From positions 620,001 to 684,000 of the forward strand of contig NZ_JARNTW010000003.1 of assembly GCF_029433105.1 (NCBI RefSeq): a stretch of DNA of 64,000 nucleotides. Reading direction: 5' to 3'. The DNA comes from Runella sp. MFBS21 (GTDB lineage: Bacteria; Bacteroidota; Bacteroidia; Cytophagales; Spirosomataceae). This document shows, piece after piece, positions 15,175 to 23,871 of the stretch. Both the position numbers and the translations under genes were made by a program. The notes beneath the pieces are model-generated. The model was given only the letters and a program-made list of their open reading frames with translations, did no database searches and was not told the DNA's origin. The stretch's first letter is position 1. Every line of letters begins with the position of its first letter.

Positions 15175-16449
15175 TCAAATTGCTTGTTGGCGGTTAAAAG
15201 CTTCATTTAATGCCTTTACAATCGTTTCGGGGTCATTATCAATATAGTGATGTTCTGTAATAGCCACTGAAGTATTACCCAATGATTTTGAAATCATTTC
15301 AGCAGATACACCCAAACGTTTTAGATGGGTGGCATAAGTTCGGCGCATATAGTGAGTAGTAACCCTTTTTTCTATACCCGCTACCTTGGCAAGTTCTTTG
15401 AGACGAGTATTAAATTTTTGATTACTCAATACAGGTAAGCAAACATTTGCAGCCTTACAATAAGGGTCAAATTGATATTTATGAAGTATTTCAAGGGCAT
15501 CAGGTCGTAAAGCGGCAACTTGCTGATTTTTAGTCTTTCCTCTATCTAGTATAATTATCTTTTGACCGTCATTTAGGGTTTTGATTTGTTGAGGGCTCAA
15601 ATCCCTTAAATCTTGATAGGCAAGCCCCGTCAATGCCCCAAACACAAAGCAATCACGCACTTTTTGCAACGTTTCGGGAATAAAACTGACCTTATAAATA
15701 GCAATCAATTCATCAGGTGTGAGGTATTCTATGGGCTTACGCCTTTTAGTAAATTTATGAAGAGATAGAGGATTTACATCTATATATTCATTAAGTAACG
15801 CATAGTGTAATACTTGCCTAAAATATTCTCCTACTTTCACATAGTAACTGTACTGATTTCCCTTCTCGACCATCATGTAAGTTTCTAATTGTCGGGCAAT
15901 AATGGGTTTTAGTTCAGATAAGCGGAGTTTTTCGGTTTTGTATTGATGCCTTACAAAACTTTTAATAATTTCGTTTGACTGCCTATAACGCTGATAGGTT
16001 CGGTGAGCATGGGTTTTACCTACACGTTTCCCACAATCGGCCAAGTATTCGTCTAGTAATTCAAATACATTAGGAATCACATAAGACTGCGTACCCAAAA
16101 TAGCATTTTTGATTACCTTCAAACTTGTATCTCTATCCGTCAAAATCATTTGAGCATAAAGTTCGTTAGCCTGGCTTTGGATATAGTCCAATAGTTTGTT
16201 TTTATTAAAGTCATTCTCAGTTCTTTGACTTTTTAAATCAAAATTTTGAGGTTCGCAAGTGATACCAGTGCTAAATCGTTCTACTTGCCCTAAATTGCGG
16301 AATACGGCATAAATGACACCCCCGTATCGCTTGTGCGGAACCAAATTAAAGTTAGCGGTAAAGGCTCCAAATTTAGAACGTTTACCACTTGCTCCTTTTT
16401 CAGACTGCTTCAAAAGCTGAGTCAGTCTTTTTTGTTGTAAATTTGCCAT
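15175..16449 (-). CDS. Tyrosine recombinase (integrase), Bacteroidetes type
   Basis: 424 residues: an N-terminal arm-binding part, a core-binding domain (about 120-225) and a catalytic domain (about 235-415). Visible active-site residues are HYMRRTYATHL (His and Arg), LGNTSVAITEHHY with the nucleophile Tyr, and a Lys in ILDRGKTKN. The first catalytic Arg is not in its usual place: the motif reads TGLAYQDLRDL instead of TGLRxxDL. This replacement is typical of IntDOT-like and related Bacteroidetes recombinases, which remain active. It should integrate and excise this element. It reads in the same direction as helicase and primase and is divergent to the HTH regulator. Confidence 0.9.
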   Translation of the reverse strand: MANLQQKRLTQLLKQSEKGASGKRSKFGAFTANFNLVPHKRYGGVIYAVFRNLGQVERFSTGITCEPQNFDLKSQRTENDFNKNKLLDYIQSQANELYAQMILTDRDTSLKVIKNAILGTQSYVIPNVFELLDEYLADCGKRVGKTHAHRTYQRYRQSNEIIKSFVRHQYKTEKLRLSELKPIIARQLETYMMVEKGNQYSYYVKVGEYFRQVLHYALLNEYIDVNPLSLHKFTKRRKPIEYLTPDELIAIYKVSFIPETLQKVRDCFVFGALTGLAYQDLRDLSPQQIKTLNDGQKIIILDRGKTKNQQVAALRPDALEILHKYQFDPYCKAANVCLPVLSNQKFNTRLKELAKVAGIEKRVTTHYMRRTYATHLKRLGVSAEMISKSLGNTSVAITEHHYIDNDPETIVKALNEAFNRQQAI

Positions 16450-16482
16450 GTTTTGCTTTATGTAGTTAAGAGTGAAACATTT

Positions 16483-16515
16483 AAGCCCTACACCGTTGGC
16501 GCGGTTGTAGGGCTT
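16483..16515 (-). terminator. Hairpin terminator after small HTH gene
   Basis: AAGCCCTAC (16483-16491) and GTAGGGCTT (16507-16515) pair perfectly over a 15-base loop, just downstream of the minus-strand HTH gene and upstream of the integrase start. It may partly insulate the integrase from the regulator promoter. Confidence 0.6.
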
Positions 16516-16521
16516 TCCCAG

Positions 16522-16743
16522 TTAAAAAAGTACGTCAGAAGGCAACCCAAAGTATTTTGAAAGACTTAGGGCTTCATCATAGGTAGGGCGTTTTTTGCCT
16601 TCTACTAATTGCCAAAATCGTATTCGATTAATACCCACATATGGGTAAAACTTTGCGGTAGGCTGAAATTTCGTGAGGTTCTTATCCTCAAATGATTGTA
16701 CAGCCGCTTGTAAAGGCGTTTGATTTGCTAAATTTGTACACAT
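16522..16743 (-). CDS. Small HTH-like regulator (Cro/excisionase-like)
   Basis: 73 residues. The second half (INRIRFWQLVEGKKRPTYD) resembles an HTH of the kind found in small regulators or excisionases. It is transcribed divergently from a larger XRE repressor across an 87-base region with inverted ATTAGATAC sites, the layout of a Cro/CI-like switch. Its own promoter has a good -7 element on the minus strand at 16773-16780. Confidence 0.6.
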   Translation of the reverse strand: MCTNLANQTPLQAAVQSFEDKNLTKFQPTAKFYPYVGINRIRFWQLVEGKKRPTYDEALSLSKYFGLPSDVLF

Positions 16744-16764
16744 ATTGATACGTCTTAGATTAAT

Positions 16765-16845
16765 ATTAGATACAAATGTATAAAGTATTAGTCTTAAATT
16801 CCAAATTTAACGTACCAAAAACCAAGAATAATGTATCTAATTTTG
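16765..16845. promoter_or_regulatory. Divergent promoter-operator of the element switch
   Basis: ATTAGATAC at 16765-16773 and its inverse GTATCTAAT at 16833-16841 form a spaced operator pair. Minus strand: -7 box TACATTTG (16780-16773), with TTTG about 21 bases upstream. Plus strand: -7 box TAATTTTG (16838-16845), overlapping the right operator. Repressor binding would therefore cover both promoters. Confidence 0.55.
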
Positions 16846-16848
16846 TAC

Positions 16849-17391
16849 ATGGATATATCAAACTCTATACGAAAGCTTAGAGAGTCTAAGCATCTAACTC
16901 AACAGGAAGTAGCTGATAGACTGCAAATTGAGCGTTCAAACTATGCCCGTTTTGAAGCAAGAGGAAACAAATTAACCATTGAGCAACTAGAAAAGATAGC
17001 AGAAGCTTTAGGGGTTAAAATCACTGAGATTTTGATTGATAAACTACAAAATGAAGAACCAACACCTAAAGAACAAGCTCTTTTAAAAGAGGTGGAAACC
17101 CTAAAAAAGAGGGTCGAAGACTTAGAAAGTCAAAACAAGACGCTTCAAAAGAGCATAGATATGGTTTCAAAAGTTTTTGAAAACGCTATGGGCTTTATTG
17201 CTACCAATAAAGGGAGCTTGAACGACATGCTTTCACAGGAAAATATCCCATCGAGTGACCTTACTAACTTTTCAAAAGATATTATTGATGTAGTACCTGA
17301 TGAATTATTTAATAAAAAAGAGAAGGAAGATTTAAAGAAAAGGGCTGATGAGCAAATGAGTGATTTAAGGAGAAAGAAGAAAGAAAATTAA
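16849..17391 (+). CDS. XRE-family repressor with coiled coil
   Basis: 180 residues from ATG 16849 (MDISNSIRKLRESKHLTQQE). A canonical HTH_3 domain covers residues 1-60, followed by a Leu/Lys/Glu coiled coil (about 68-105) and an acidic, helical C-terminus. A further ATG at 16831 would add six hydrophobic residues, but the TAATTTTG -7 box lies between the two, so transcription may begin at or next to the chosen ATG (leaderless mRNA). It is the likely maintenance repressor of this element, opposing the divergent small HTH gene. Confidence 0.8.
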   Translation: MDISNSIRKLRESKHLTQQEVADRLQIERSNYARFEARGNKLTIEQLEKIAEALGVKITEILIDKLQNEEPTPKEQALLKEVETLKKRVEDLESQNKTLQKSIDMVSKVFENAMGFIATNKGSLNDMLSQENIPSSDLTNFSKDIIDVVPDELFNKKEKEDLKKRADEQMSDLRRKKKEN

Positions 17392-17434
17392 CAAACGAAT
17401 TAAACACTAAAACAAAACAATAATTTCAAACCTA

Positions 17435-18040
17435 ATGAAGATACTATTTTTTGCTCTACTTCAGCTGCTTACCTTTCCACTTTACAGCCAGTTGTATAAT
17501 CACAAAAGTTTAGGAATCAAAGGAAATGTTGAGTCAATCACTTGGTTAAGTAAGTATTCGGAAGAATACACAGATACGACTATAATGTTTTTTAATGAAC
17601 GAGGAAACATGTATCTTCAAAGAAGTCAAAAAGGCACATTAGAAATGTTTTATAATGAAGAAGGAGGTCTTATTAAAACAAAAGCCTCTTTCGCAGGTAT
17701 TGTATCAGAAACAAACTTAACTTTAAAAGGCAACATTCAGCATTTCGAGGAAACATATGATAAACACATTCAGCATGGGTATAATATTTTAGATAGTCTT
17801 GGAAAAATTACAAAAAAAATATATTATAAAGATAACAATCCTAAAAAACCATTTACCATAATGAAAATGGTCTATGATATTTATTGTAACCCCACTGAAA
17901 GCATACAATATCAAGAAGATGGCCCACCTATGGTTTTTCCATCCACCTACAAATATATTGATTTCGATAAAATGGGAAACTACACCAAGCTTATCATTTC
18001 AGAACAAATACAAGCAACAAGAATTATTAAATACCGCTAG
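17435..18040 (+). CDS. Secreted protein of unknown function
   Basis: 201 residues with an N-terminal signal peptide (MKILFFALLQLLTFPLYSQ). The remainder is beta-rich with repeated short motifs of the FYNEEGGL and FDKMGNYTKL kind, resembling the YD-like hairpin repeats of Bacteroidetes secreted proteins, and ends in RIIKYR. It follows the repressor by 43 bases and is AT-rich, so it looks like cargo at the right end of the element. No function can be assigned. Confidence 0.6.
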   Translation: MKILFFALLQLLTFPLYSQLYNHKSLGIKGNVESITWLSKYSEEYTDTTIMFFNERGNMYLQRSQKGTLEMFYNEEGGLIKTKASFAGIVSETNLTLKGNIQHFEETYDKHIQHGYNILDSLGKITKKIYYKDNNPKKPFTIMKMVYDIYCNPTESIQYQEDGPPMVFPSTYKYIDFDKMGNYTKLIISEQIQATRIIKYR

Positions 18041-18330
18041 AGCATTACTTTTCGAACAAAATCAAAATAACGCACTGTATATCAATCCATTATACAGAAT
18101 CTTCCCCTCTGCTGTACTATTCTATTTATGAGGCCAATGCGTACTTTTAACGTGTTGGCTTTCTGCATTTTAGAACCTAACAACCAAAGTTTTACTTCCC
18201 AATCACTTTTGCGATTACTTCACATTTTCGCAGTTACTTCATTTTTTGACGTAACTGTGAACTTAAATATTTAGCATACTTTTTGCTCTTCCCCTTCACG
18301 AATGGGTAGTGTGGCGCAAGCTCACTACTT
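18041..18330. other. Right border region with repeats
   Basis: No gene is seen. TCTTCCCCTCTGC at 18115-18127 repeats the sequence at 11018. Downstream are TTTGCGATTACTT (18208-18220), TTCGCAGTTACTT (18227-18239) and an inverted GACGTAAC (18248-18255), the same family as the pair at 10932-10956. This supports a mobile-element end near 18100-18260. Confidence 0.4.
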
Positions 18331-18447
18331 ATGTCAACATTAAACAGCTACAAGGCACCAGCAATTTGGGCGGCGGTTGACAGCGGTAGAAAAGAAATGA
18401 AGATTGAGTATTTGACTTGGAATTTTAAAAGAAAAGAGCTCCTATAG
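18331..18447 (+). CDS. Possible 38-residue peptide or gene fragment
   Basis: Open frame MSTLNSYKAPAIWAAVDSGR followed by a Lys-rich helix and a TAG stop. It lies just past the border repeats in an otherwise empty stretch (18448-18723 holds only AT-rich sequence before the kinase gene). It could be a small gene or the remnant of a gene cut by integration; support is weak. Confidence 0.25.
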   Translation: MSTLNSYKAPAIWAAVDSGRKEMKIEYLTWNFKRKELL

Positions 18448-18723
18448 TTAGGATTTTCTTCCTTTTAAAATGATTAACATCATATAAATAAGAAAAGTAT
18501 AATTGATTAATCCACACCTTTATTCATCTGATGACACCCACTTAACCTTATTAAATAAAATATATATTATAATGATGATGTACAGCCATTGTCTCAAAAT
18601 TCCCATTTGAAATTGTAAAGGCTTTTTGCTCAACTCTAACTTTTGTCTGCGGTACAAGAGTTCTCCTTAAATGTTTATTTTATTACAACAAATACATCTT
18701 TTTAAAGCTGATGCAGCTTCCAT

Positions 18724-21700
18724 ATGGCTATTAAAGTCGCTCATACTCTTACCCCTCTATTTTTGGGCTCGTTGTCAACCATTGACTTTAATGGTAATTT
18801 TCAGTCCATTAGCGATTCACTTTCTCAAGTATTAGGCTATACTTCAAAAGAGCTTAAGGATAAAAAGTTTATTGACTTGGTGATTGATTTCGACCAAGAT
18901 AAAACAACCGCTTGGCTGAATAGTATAAGCACCAATAAAGAGGTAGTGGGAAGCCCGTTTTATAATTATTGCAAACACAAAGATGAATCACTTATTCTTC
19001 TTGCTTGGACTGCTTATAAAAGGGAGGGTGAAAATCTAATTTATCTATCTAGCGCCTTACTAAAATCAGAAAGTTACGACTTTACAGAAGTCAAATCTTT
19101 AACCCAGACGCACTCTATATTGACTTTATTAGAGTCTGTGATAACCTACGTATCCGATGCAGTAGTTATTACCGAAGCAGAGTCTGTATCAACACAGGGA
19201 GTGCGCATCGTGTATGTAAATGATGCCTTTTCGAAAATGACTGGGTACACCCCGGCAGAGGCCATAGGTCAATCTCCTCGCTTTTTACACGGGCCTCTAA
19301 CTGACCAAGATACCATTAATCTTTTGAGAGAGTCGCTCAAAAAATGGGAACCTTGCGAAATAACAGTCGTCAATTACAAGAAAAATGGTAAAGCATTTTG
19401 GAACAATATAAAAGTTCGTCCAGTAGCAAATGGGGAAGGAAAGTTTACGCACTGGATTGGTCTTGAAAAAGACGTTACAGACTATAAAGTAGAAGAGTTT
19501 AAAAAGACGATATTAGCAGAGTTAAGCCAAATATTTAATCAAAAGCATAAACTTATAGTTACCTTACCTGAGATATTAAGGCATATTATAAAAGTAAGTG
19601 ACGTCAATTTGGGCGAACTTTGGTTAGTTACTCCCAAAAAAGAATCTATTCAACTTAGGTGTACTTTTTATAAAAATGCCGCAGGGGAAGTGTATTCCAT
19701 TGAAAACACTCAACCTAAGTCTTTTCTTTTTGGAGAAGGAATCTCAGGGAGTGTATGGTCTTCTGGTAAAATATTAATATCTGAAGATGTTGAATCATAT
19801 CTTTGGAATCCTATTCACTCAAATACAGGCAAGTTTAGGTCTGAAACTATTGTAGCGCTACCTCTCCTATACAGTACTATAGGAGTGATGGTTTTAGGAC
19901 TTGATAAATTAGCGCATGAATCTATTTATTATCAATCCTTTTTTTATGAATTAAACTCTTTTTTAGAAGCGCAACTCAATCGAAGGTACTTGGAAGAAGA
20001 AGTTAATCTACTACTTAATTCGGCTCCAGTCATTATTTGTTTAGTAAGCTTTGACGGATGGTTCAAAAGAGTCAATTCTGCGGCTAGTCATTATCTTTCT
20101 TATTCGGAAGACGAACTTCTTTCTCAGCCAATTTTTCAGATTATACATCCTGACGACCATTCGATCGTGGCTCAAGAAATTACGTCCCTACAGCAAGGAG
20201 ACTATAATACGCAGGATTTTGAAGTAAGGCTGATTGCTAAAAATGGAGAAGTGAAAATCTTTAGCTGGACAGCTACCAAACTACAAGAAGAAGAGCTGAT
20301 ACTCGCGATTGGTAAGGATGTTACAGAACAAAAAAAATTACAAACATTATTGGATAATGCCTCCGAATTAGCAAAAGTAGGTAGTTGGGAGATTGATTTG
20401 GTAACTGGCTCTATTTATTGGTCCAAAATGGTATACGAAATCCACGAAGTAACGCCTCAGTTTATACCTAGTATGGAGAATAGTTTGACATTTTATCAGG
20501 AAGATTATCGGGACATGGCCCTTGAGGTTTTCACAAAAGGCCTACAAACGGGAACTAATTTTGACTTTGAAGCTCCTATCATAACTGCTACAGGAAAAAA
20601 AACATGGGTTCGGACAATTGGTACTTGTGAATACAATGAACAAAAAATTGTAAAAATAAGAGGTAGCTTTCAGGATATCCATGAAAGAAAAATGGCTCAA
20701 ATAGAGCTACAGCAGTCGTATGAAGAAAAAAACATGATTTTGGATAGTATCGGAGACGGTTTTTTTTCAATTGATAAAAATTGGATTGTTAATTACTGGA
20801 ACAAGCAAGCAGAAACCATTTTAGGAATCAAAAAAGGGGATATCGTAGGTAAAAATCTGATATCGATTTTTGATTATATGGAAAATGCGCCTTTGCATAT
20901 CCAATTTCAGAAAGCAATAGCCGAAAACCTTACTTATACCTCCGAGGATTTTTATCCTCGAATTAATAAATGGATTGAAATAAGTTGCTACCCCTCTGAG
21001 AAGGGGTTGTCGGCATACTTTAAAGATATTACAACTCGCAAACAATCAGAGTTTAATCTCCAGCAACTTAATCAAACACTGGAGCAACAAGCCAAAGAAC
21101 TTGCGGTTTCCAATGCGGAATTGGAGCAGTTTGCTTATGTAGCTTCCCATGATTTACAAGAACCCTTGCGGATGGTAACAAGTTTTTTGAGCCAATTGGA
21201 AAGAAAATATGGCTCCTCACTTGATGATAAAGCCAAACAATATATTTACTTTGCGGTGGATGGAGCCAAGCGAATGCGGCAAATTATCCTTGACTTATTG
21301 GATTTCTCAAGGGTTGGCAAAAATCTCGGACAACGCGAAGAGGTGCCAATCTCTCACTTAATAGAAGAAATCATTCAGCTACAAAAACAATCAATTGAAG
21401 AGACCCAGGCAGTCATTGTGTATGGAGACTTGCCGACTATTGTGGGGTATAAAGTACCCTTGATGCAGGTGTTTCACAATCTGATTAGCAATGCTTTAAA
21501 ATACCATCAAAAAGGAGTGTCTCCAAGAGTGAAAATAGAGGCCACCGAAGAGAATGAATATTGGCTTTTTTCAATCAAAGACAATGGGATAGGTATTGAG
21601 GAAGCCTACTTCGATAAAATTTTTATTCTTTTTCAGCGTCTTCATGGACGAGAGCAATACAACGGTACAGGGATTGGATTGGCGCTTGTAAAAAAAATAA

Positions 21701-21789
21701 TAGAAAATGAAGGGGGACGTATATGGGTACAGTCTACCCTAGGTCAAGGAAGTACTTTTTACTTTACCCTTTTAAAACAAACTTTATGA
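18724..21789 (+). CDS. Multi-PAS/GAF sensor histidine kinase
   Basis: 1021 residues, no membrane segments, so a cytosolic sensor. Order: PAS (about 10-110), a LOV-like PAS (about 135-255) with GQSPRFLHG where the photoactive Cys of true LOV domains is Pro, GAF (about 275-420), three further PAS domains (about 425-785), HisKA with the phospho-His in YVASHDLQEPLRM (His809) and HATPase with NLISNALKYH (about 920) and DNGIGI. The H-box type is that of phytochrome-like kinases. The stop overlaps the ATG of the Rcp1-like receiver gene (ATGA), so that receiver is its probable first partner. Signal unknown: redox, light or small molecules via PAS cofactors are possible. Confidence 0.92.
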   Translation: MAIKVAHTLTPLFLGSLSTIDFNGNFQSISDSLSQVLGYTSKELKDKKFIDLVIDFDQDKTTAWLNSISTNKEVVGSPFYNYCKHKDESLILLAWTAYKREGENLIYLSSALLKSESYDFTEVKSLTQTHSILTLLESVITYVSDAVVITEAESVSTQGVRIVYVNDAFSKMTGYTPAEAIGQSPRFLHGPLTDQDTINLLRESLKKWEPCEITVVNYKKNGKAFWNNIKVRPVANGEGKFTHWIGLEKDVTDYKVEEFKKTILAELSQIFNQKHKLIVTLPEILRHIIKVSDVNLGELWLVTPKKESIQLRCTFYKNAAGEVYSIENTQPKSFLFGEGISGSVWSSGKILISEDVESYLWNPIHSNTGKFRSETIVALPLLYSTIGVMVLGLDKLAHESIYYQSFFYELNSFLEAQLNRRYLEEEVNLLLNSAPVIICLVSFDGWFKRVNSAASHYLSYSEDELLSQPIFQIIHPDDHSIVAQEITSLQQGDYNTQDFEVRLIAKNGEVKIFSWTATKLQEEELILAIGKDVTEQKKLQTLLDNASELAKVGSWEIDLVTGSIYWSKMVYEIHEVTPQFIPSMENSLTFYQEDYRDMALEVFTKGLQTGTNFDFEAPIITATGKKTWVRTIGTCEYNEQKIVKIRGSFQDIHERKMAQIELQQSYEEKNMILDSIGDGFFSIDKNWIVNYWNKQAETILGIKKGDIVGKNLISIFDYMENAPLHIQFQKAIAENLTYTSEDFYPRINKWIEISCYPSEKGLSAYFKDITTRKQSEFNLQQLNQTLEQQAKELAVSNAELEQFAYVASHDLQEPLRMVTSFLSQLERKYGSSLDDKAKQYIYFAVDGAKRMRQIILDLLDFSRVGKNLGQREEVPISHLIEEIIQLQKQSIEETQAVIVYGDLPTIVGYKVPLMQVFHNLISNALKYHQKGVSPRVKIEATEENEYWLFSIKDNGIGIEEAYFDKIFILFQRLHGREQYNGTGIGLALVKKIIENEGGRIWVQSTLGQGSTFYFTLLKQTL

Positions 21790-22211
21790 AAAAGTTACAC
21801 ATTTTACTCGCTGAAGATAACGAAGGTGATATTGTTCTCACAACCGAAGCGCTTGAAGAAGGGGGAGGAATAGGGGCTATCAGTGTTGTAAAAAATGGAA
21901 GAGATGCACTTGATTTTGTGATGCAAAAAAATGACTATGAACAAGTTTTACTGCCCGATTTAGTTTTGTTAGACATAAACTTACCGCTAAAGAGTGGTTT
22001 TGAAGTATTAGGAGCTATCAAAACCCACGAGGCTACAAAACACATTCCCGTTATTATGTTTTCAACCTCTGCTTCCCAAAATGATATCAAACGAGCCTAT
22101 CAAAATCACGCCAACTGCTATATCACTAAACCAGCCGACGTAACCCAATTTCTCAACATAGTCAAATGCCTCAAACATTTATGGTTTGATATGATAAGCT
22201 TGAGCTGTTAA
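21786..22211 (+). CDS. Rcp1-like single-domain response regulator
   Basis: 141 residues. The start at ATG 21786 overlaps the kinase stop; a longer frame reaches back into the kinase gene. Receiver features: acidic pair in LLAEDNEGDI, phospho-Asp in LVLLDINLP, Ser in MFSTSAS and the Lys in CYITKP. The EDNEGD start and the loop before the Lys resemble Rcp1, the receiver of cyanobacterial phytochrome kinases. No output domain, so it should pass phosphate on or act by binding. Confidence 0.9.
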   Translation: MKKLHILLAEDNEGDIVLTTEALEEGGGIGAISVVKNGRDALDFVMQKNDYEQVLLPDLVLLDINLPLKSGFEVLGAIKTHEATKHIPVIMFSTSASQNDIKRAYQNHANCYITKPADVTQFLNIVKCLKHLWFDMISLSC

Positions 22212-22226
22212 ATTACTGTGTGTTTT

Positions 22227-23243
22227 ATGCAAAGTTCACTACTACACTATTCTATACTCATCATTGAAGATAACCTTGGAGATTTCGTTCTCATTGAAGA
22301 TTACTTGCATGAATTTTTACCCTCTTCTGAAATCTATCAGGCCCCAACCTTTAGTAAAGCCAAAGAAATGTTGGCTAGTAAGGATATAATATATGATGTG
22401 ATTCTGTTAGATTTATCATTACCCGACCATTCTGGTAAAAAGTTAATTGAGGAGGCCATTGAAGCTTCGGGCAATAATACCCCCATTATCATCCTAACAG
22501 GATACTCAAGCTTAGATTTTGCGATTGAGTCTTTGACGATAGGAGTGGCCGACTATCTTCTCAAGGATGAGCTAACTCCCATAGCCCTACGTAAAAGTGT
22601 TCTTTATACCATTGAACGTCATAAAATACTCCTTAACCTAAAAGAATCAGAGCAGCGATATGCTGATTTATTCCATTTTAGTCCTCAGCCTATGTGGGTG
22701 TTTGATGTTGAAACATTGGCTTTCTTAAATGTCAATGAGGCGGCTATTCGTCATTATGGCTACTCGTATGATGAATTTTTGAGTATGACTATCAAAGATA
22801 TTAGACCGCCCGAAGATATTCCTTTGTTGCAAGCTGTACTGACTCGTAACAAAACTACTCATCGTTCCTTTTTTCAAGCAGAGTTTAGACACCAAAAAAA
22901 GAATGGTGAAATTATTATTGTTGATCTAAAAAGTACCTTCATCATTTATCGTGGACGTGCGGCCAAATTAATTTTGGCTCACGATATCACTGCCAACAAG
23001 AAGTATTTAGAGGAGATTGAGCACCAAAACCAGAAATTACGTGAAATAGCCTGGGTCCAATCACATGTGGTAAGAGCCCCTTTAGCTCGGCTTTTGGGGC
23101 TTACGCAGTTTCTTAATGAAGAAGACTTGTCGCCCCAAGAATACAAACAATACCTTAAAGAACTCCATAATTCAGCCTCAGAACTAGATATTATAGTAAA
23201 AGATATTGTTAAAAAGACCCATGAATTAAAACTTACCAAATAA
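22227..23243 (+). CDS. REC-PAS-histidine phosphotransfer protein without ATPase domain
   Basis: 338 residues from ATG 22227 (a GTG three codons earlier is possible). Domains: receiver (about 5-125; IIEDNLGD, VILLDLSLPDHSG), PAS (about 140-260) and a HisKA-like dimerisation helix pair with WVQSHVVRAPLARLLGL near residue 277. The gene ends about 50 residues later, with no HATPase domain. It therefore cannot autophosphorylate and may relay phosphate from the upstream kinase to a receiver, or act as a dominant partner. It lies 15 bases after the Rcp1-like gene and 19 before another receiver gene. Confidence 0.85.
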   Translation: MQSSLLHYSILIIEDNLGDFVLIEDYLHEFLPSSEIYQAPTFSKAKEMLASKDIIYDVILLDLSLPDHSGKKLIEEAIEASGNNTPIIILTGYSSLDFAIESLTIGVADYLLKDELTPIALRKSVLYTIERHKILLNLKESEQRYADLFHFSPQPMWVFDVETLAFLNVNEAAIRHYGYSYDEFLSMTIKDIRPPEDIPLLQAVLTRNKTTHRSFFQAEFRHQKKNGEIIIVDLKSTFIIYRGRAAKLILAHDITANKKYLEEIEHQNQKLREIAWVQSHVVRAPLARLLGLTQFLNEEDLSPQEYKQYLKELHNSASELDIIVKDIVKKTHELKLTK

Positions 23244-23262
23244 TATAAACTCAATTTGAATT

Positions 23263-23661
23263 ATGGAAATGCTCCTTGTTGACGACGACAAGTTTTTTAC
23301 CCTTATGGCCAAAACAATGGTAACAAAAACGGGCTTACACTCTTCGCCAAAAGCCTTTGAAAATGGCTTTGTGGCGTTGGAGTACCTAAAAAACAATTAT
23401 ACCCCACAAGAGAAATACCTTATTTTTGTGGACATTAATATGCCCATAATGAATGGATGGGAGTTTTTAGAAGGTATTAATGAAGTGGGAGGTAGCCCTA
23501 ATAATATCTTTGTGGTAATGGTGAGCTCTTCTGTTGATTATGCAGATATTCAAAGAGCTCTTAAACATCCTTATGTAAGAGAATATTTAATAAAACCTTT
23601 ATCAATACAAAATATGACTGACTTAAAGAAAAATCACCTGTTGGCACCCTTGTTTGAATAA
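23263..23661 (+). CDS. Stand-alone receiver protein
   Basis: 132 residues: MEMLLVDDDKFF at the N-terminus, phospho-Asp in YLIFVDINMPIMNG, Ser in VMVSSSVD and Lys in EYLIKPLS, so all receiver residues are present. No output domain. Last gene of the four-gene relay; the natural acceptor for the REC-PAS-His protein just upstream. Confidence 0.88.
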   Translation: MEMLLVDDDKFFTLMAKTMVTKTGLHSSPKAFENGFVALEYLKNNYTPQEKYLIFVDINMPIMNGWEFLEGINEVGGSPNNIFVVMVSSSVDYADIQRALKHPYVREYLIKPLSIQNMTDLKKNHLLAPLFE

Positions 23662-23871
23662 ATCTATACGTTCTGATTATCAATCTCTATCCTTTTATAT
23701 TTCCTTTAAATCATTGATTTCAAAGGGAATAGAAAAACTATTTAAGATAATTAATCAGTACTTTCTTATAAAAACATCAACTTATAAACACTTATCCCTT
23801 ATAACAAAATCCTATTGAAGGATATCACACAAAAGACTTTTTAATAAATCAATTTAATATTTAAAAAATAC

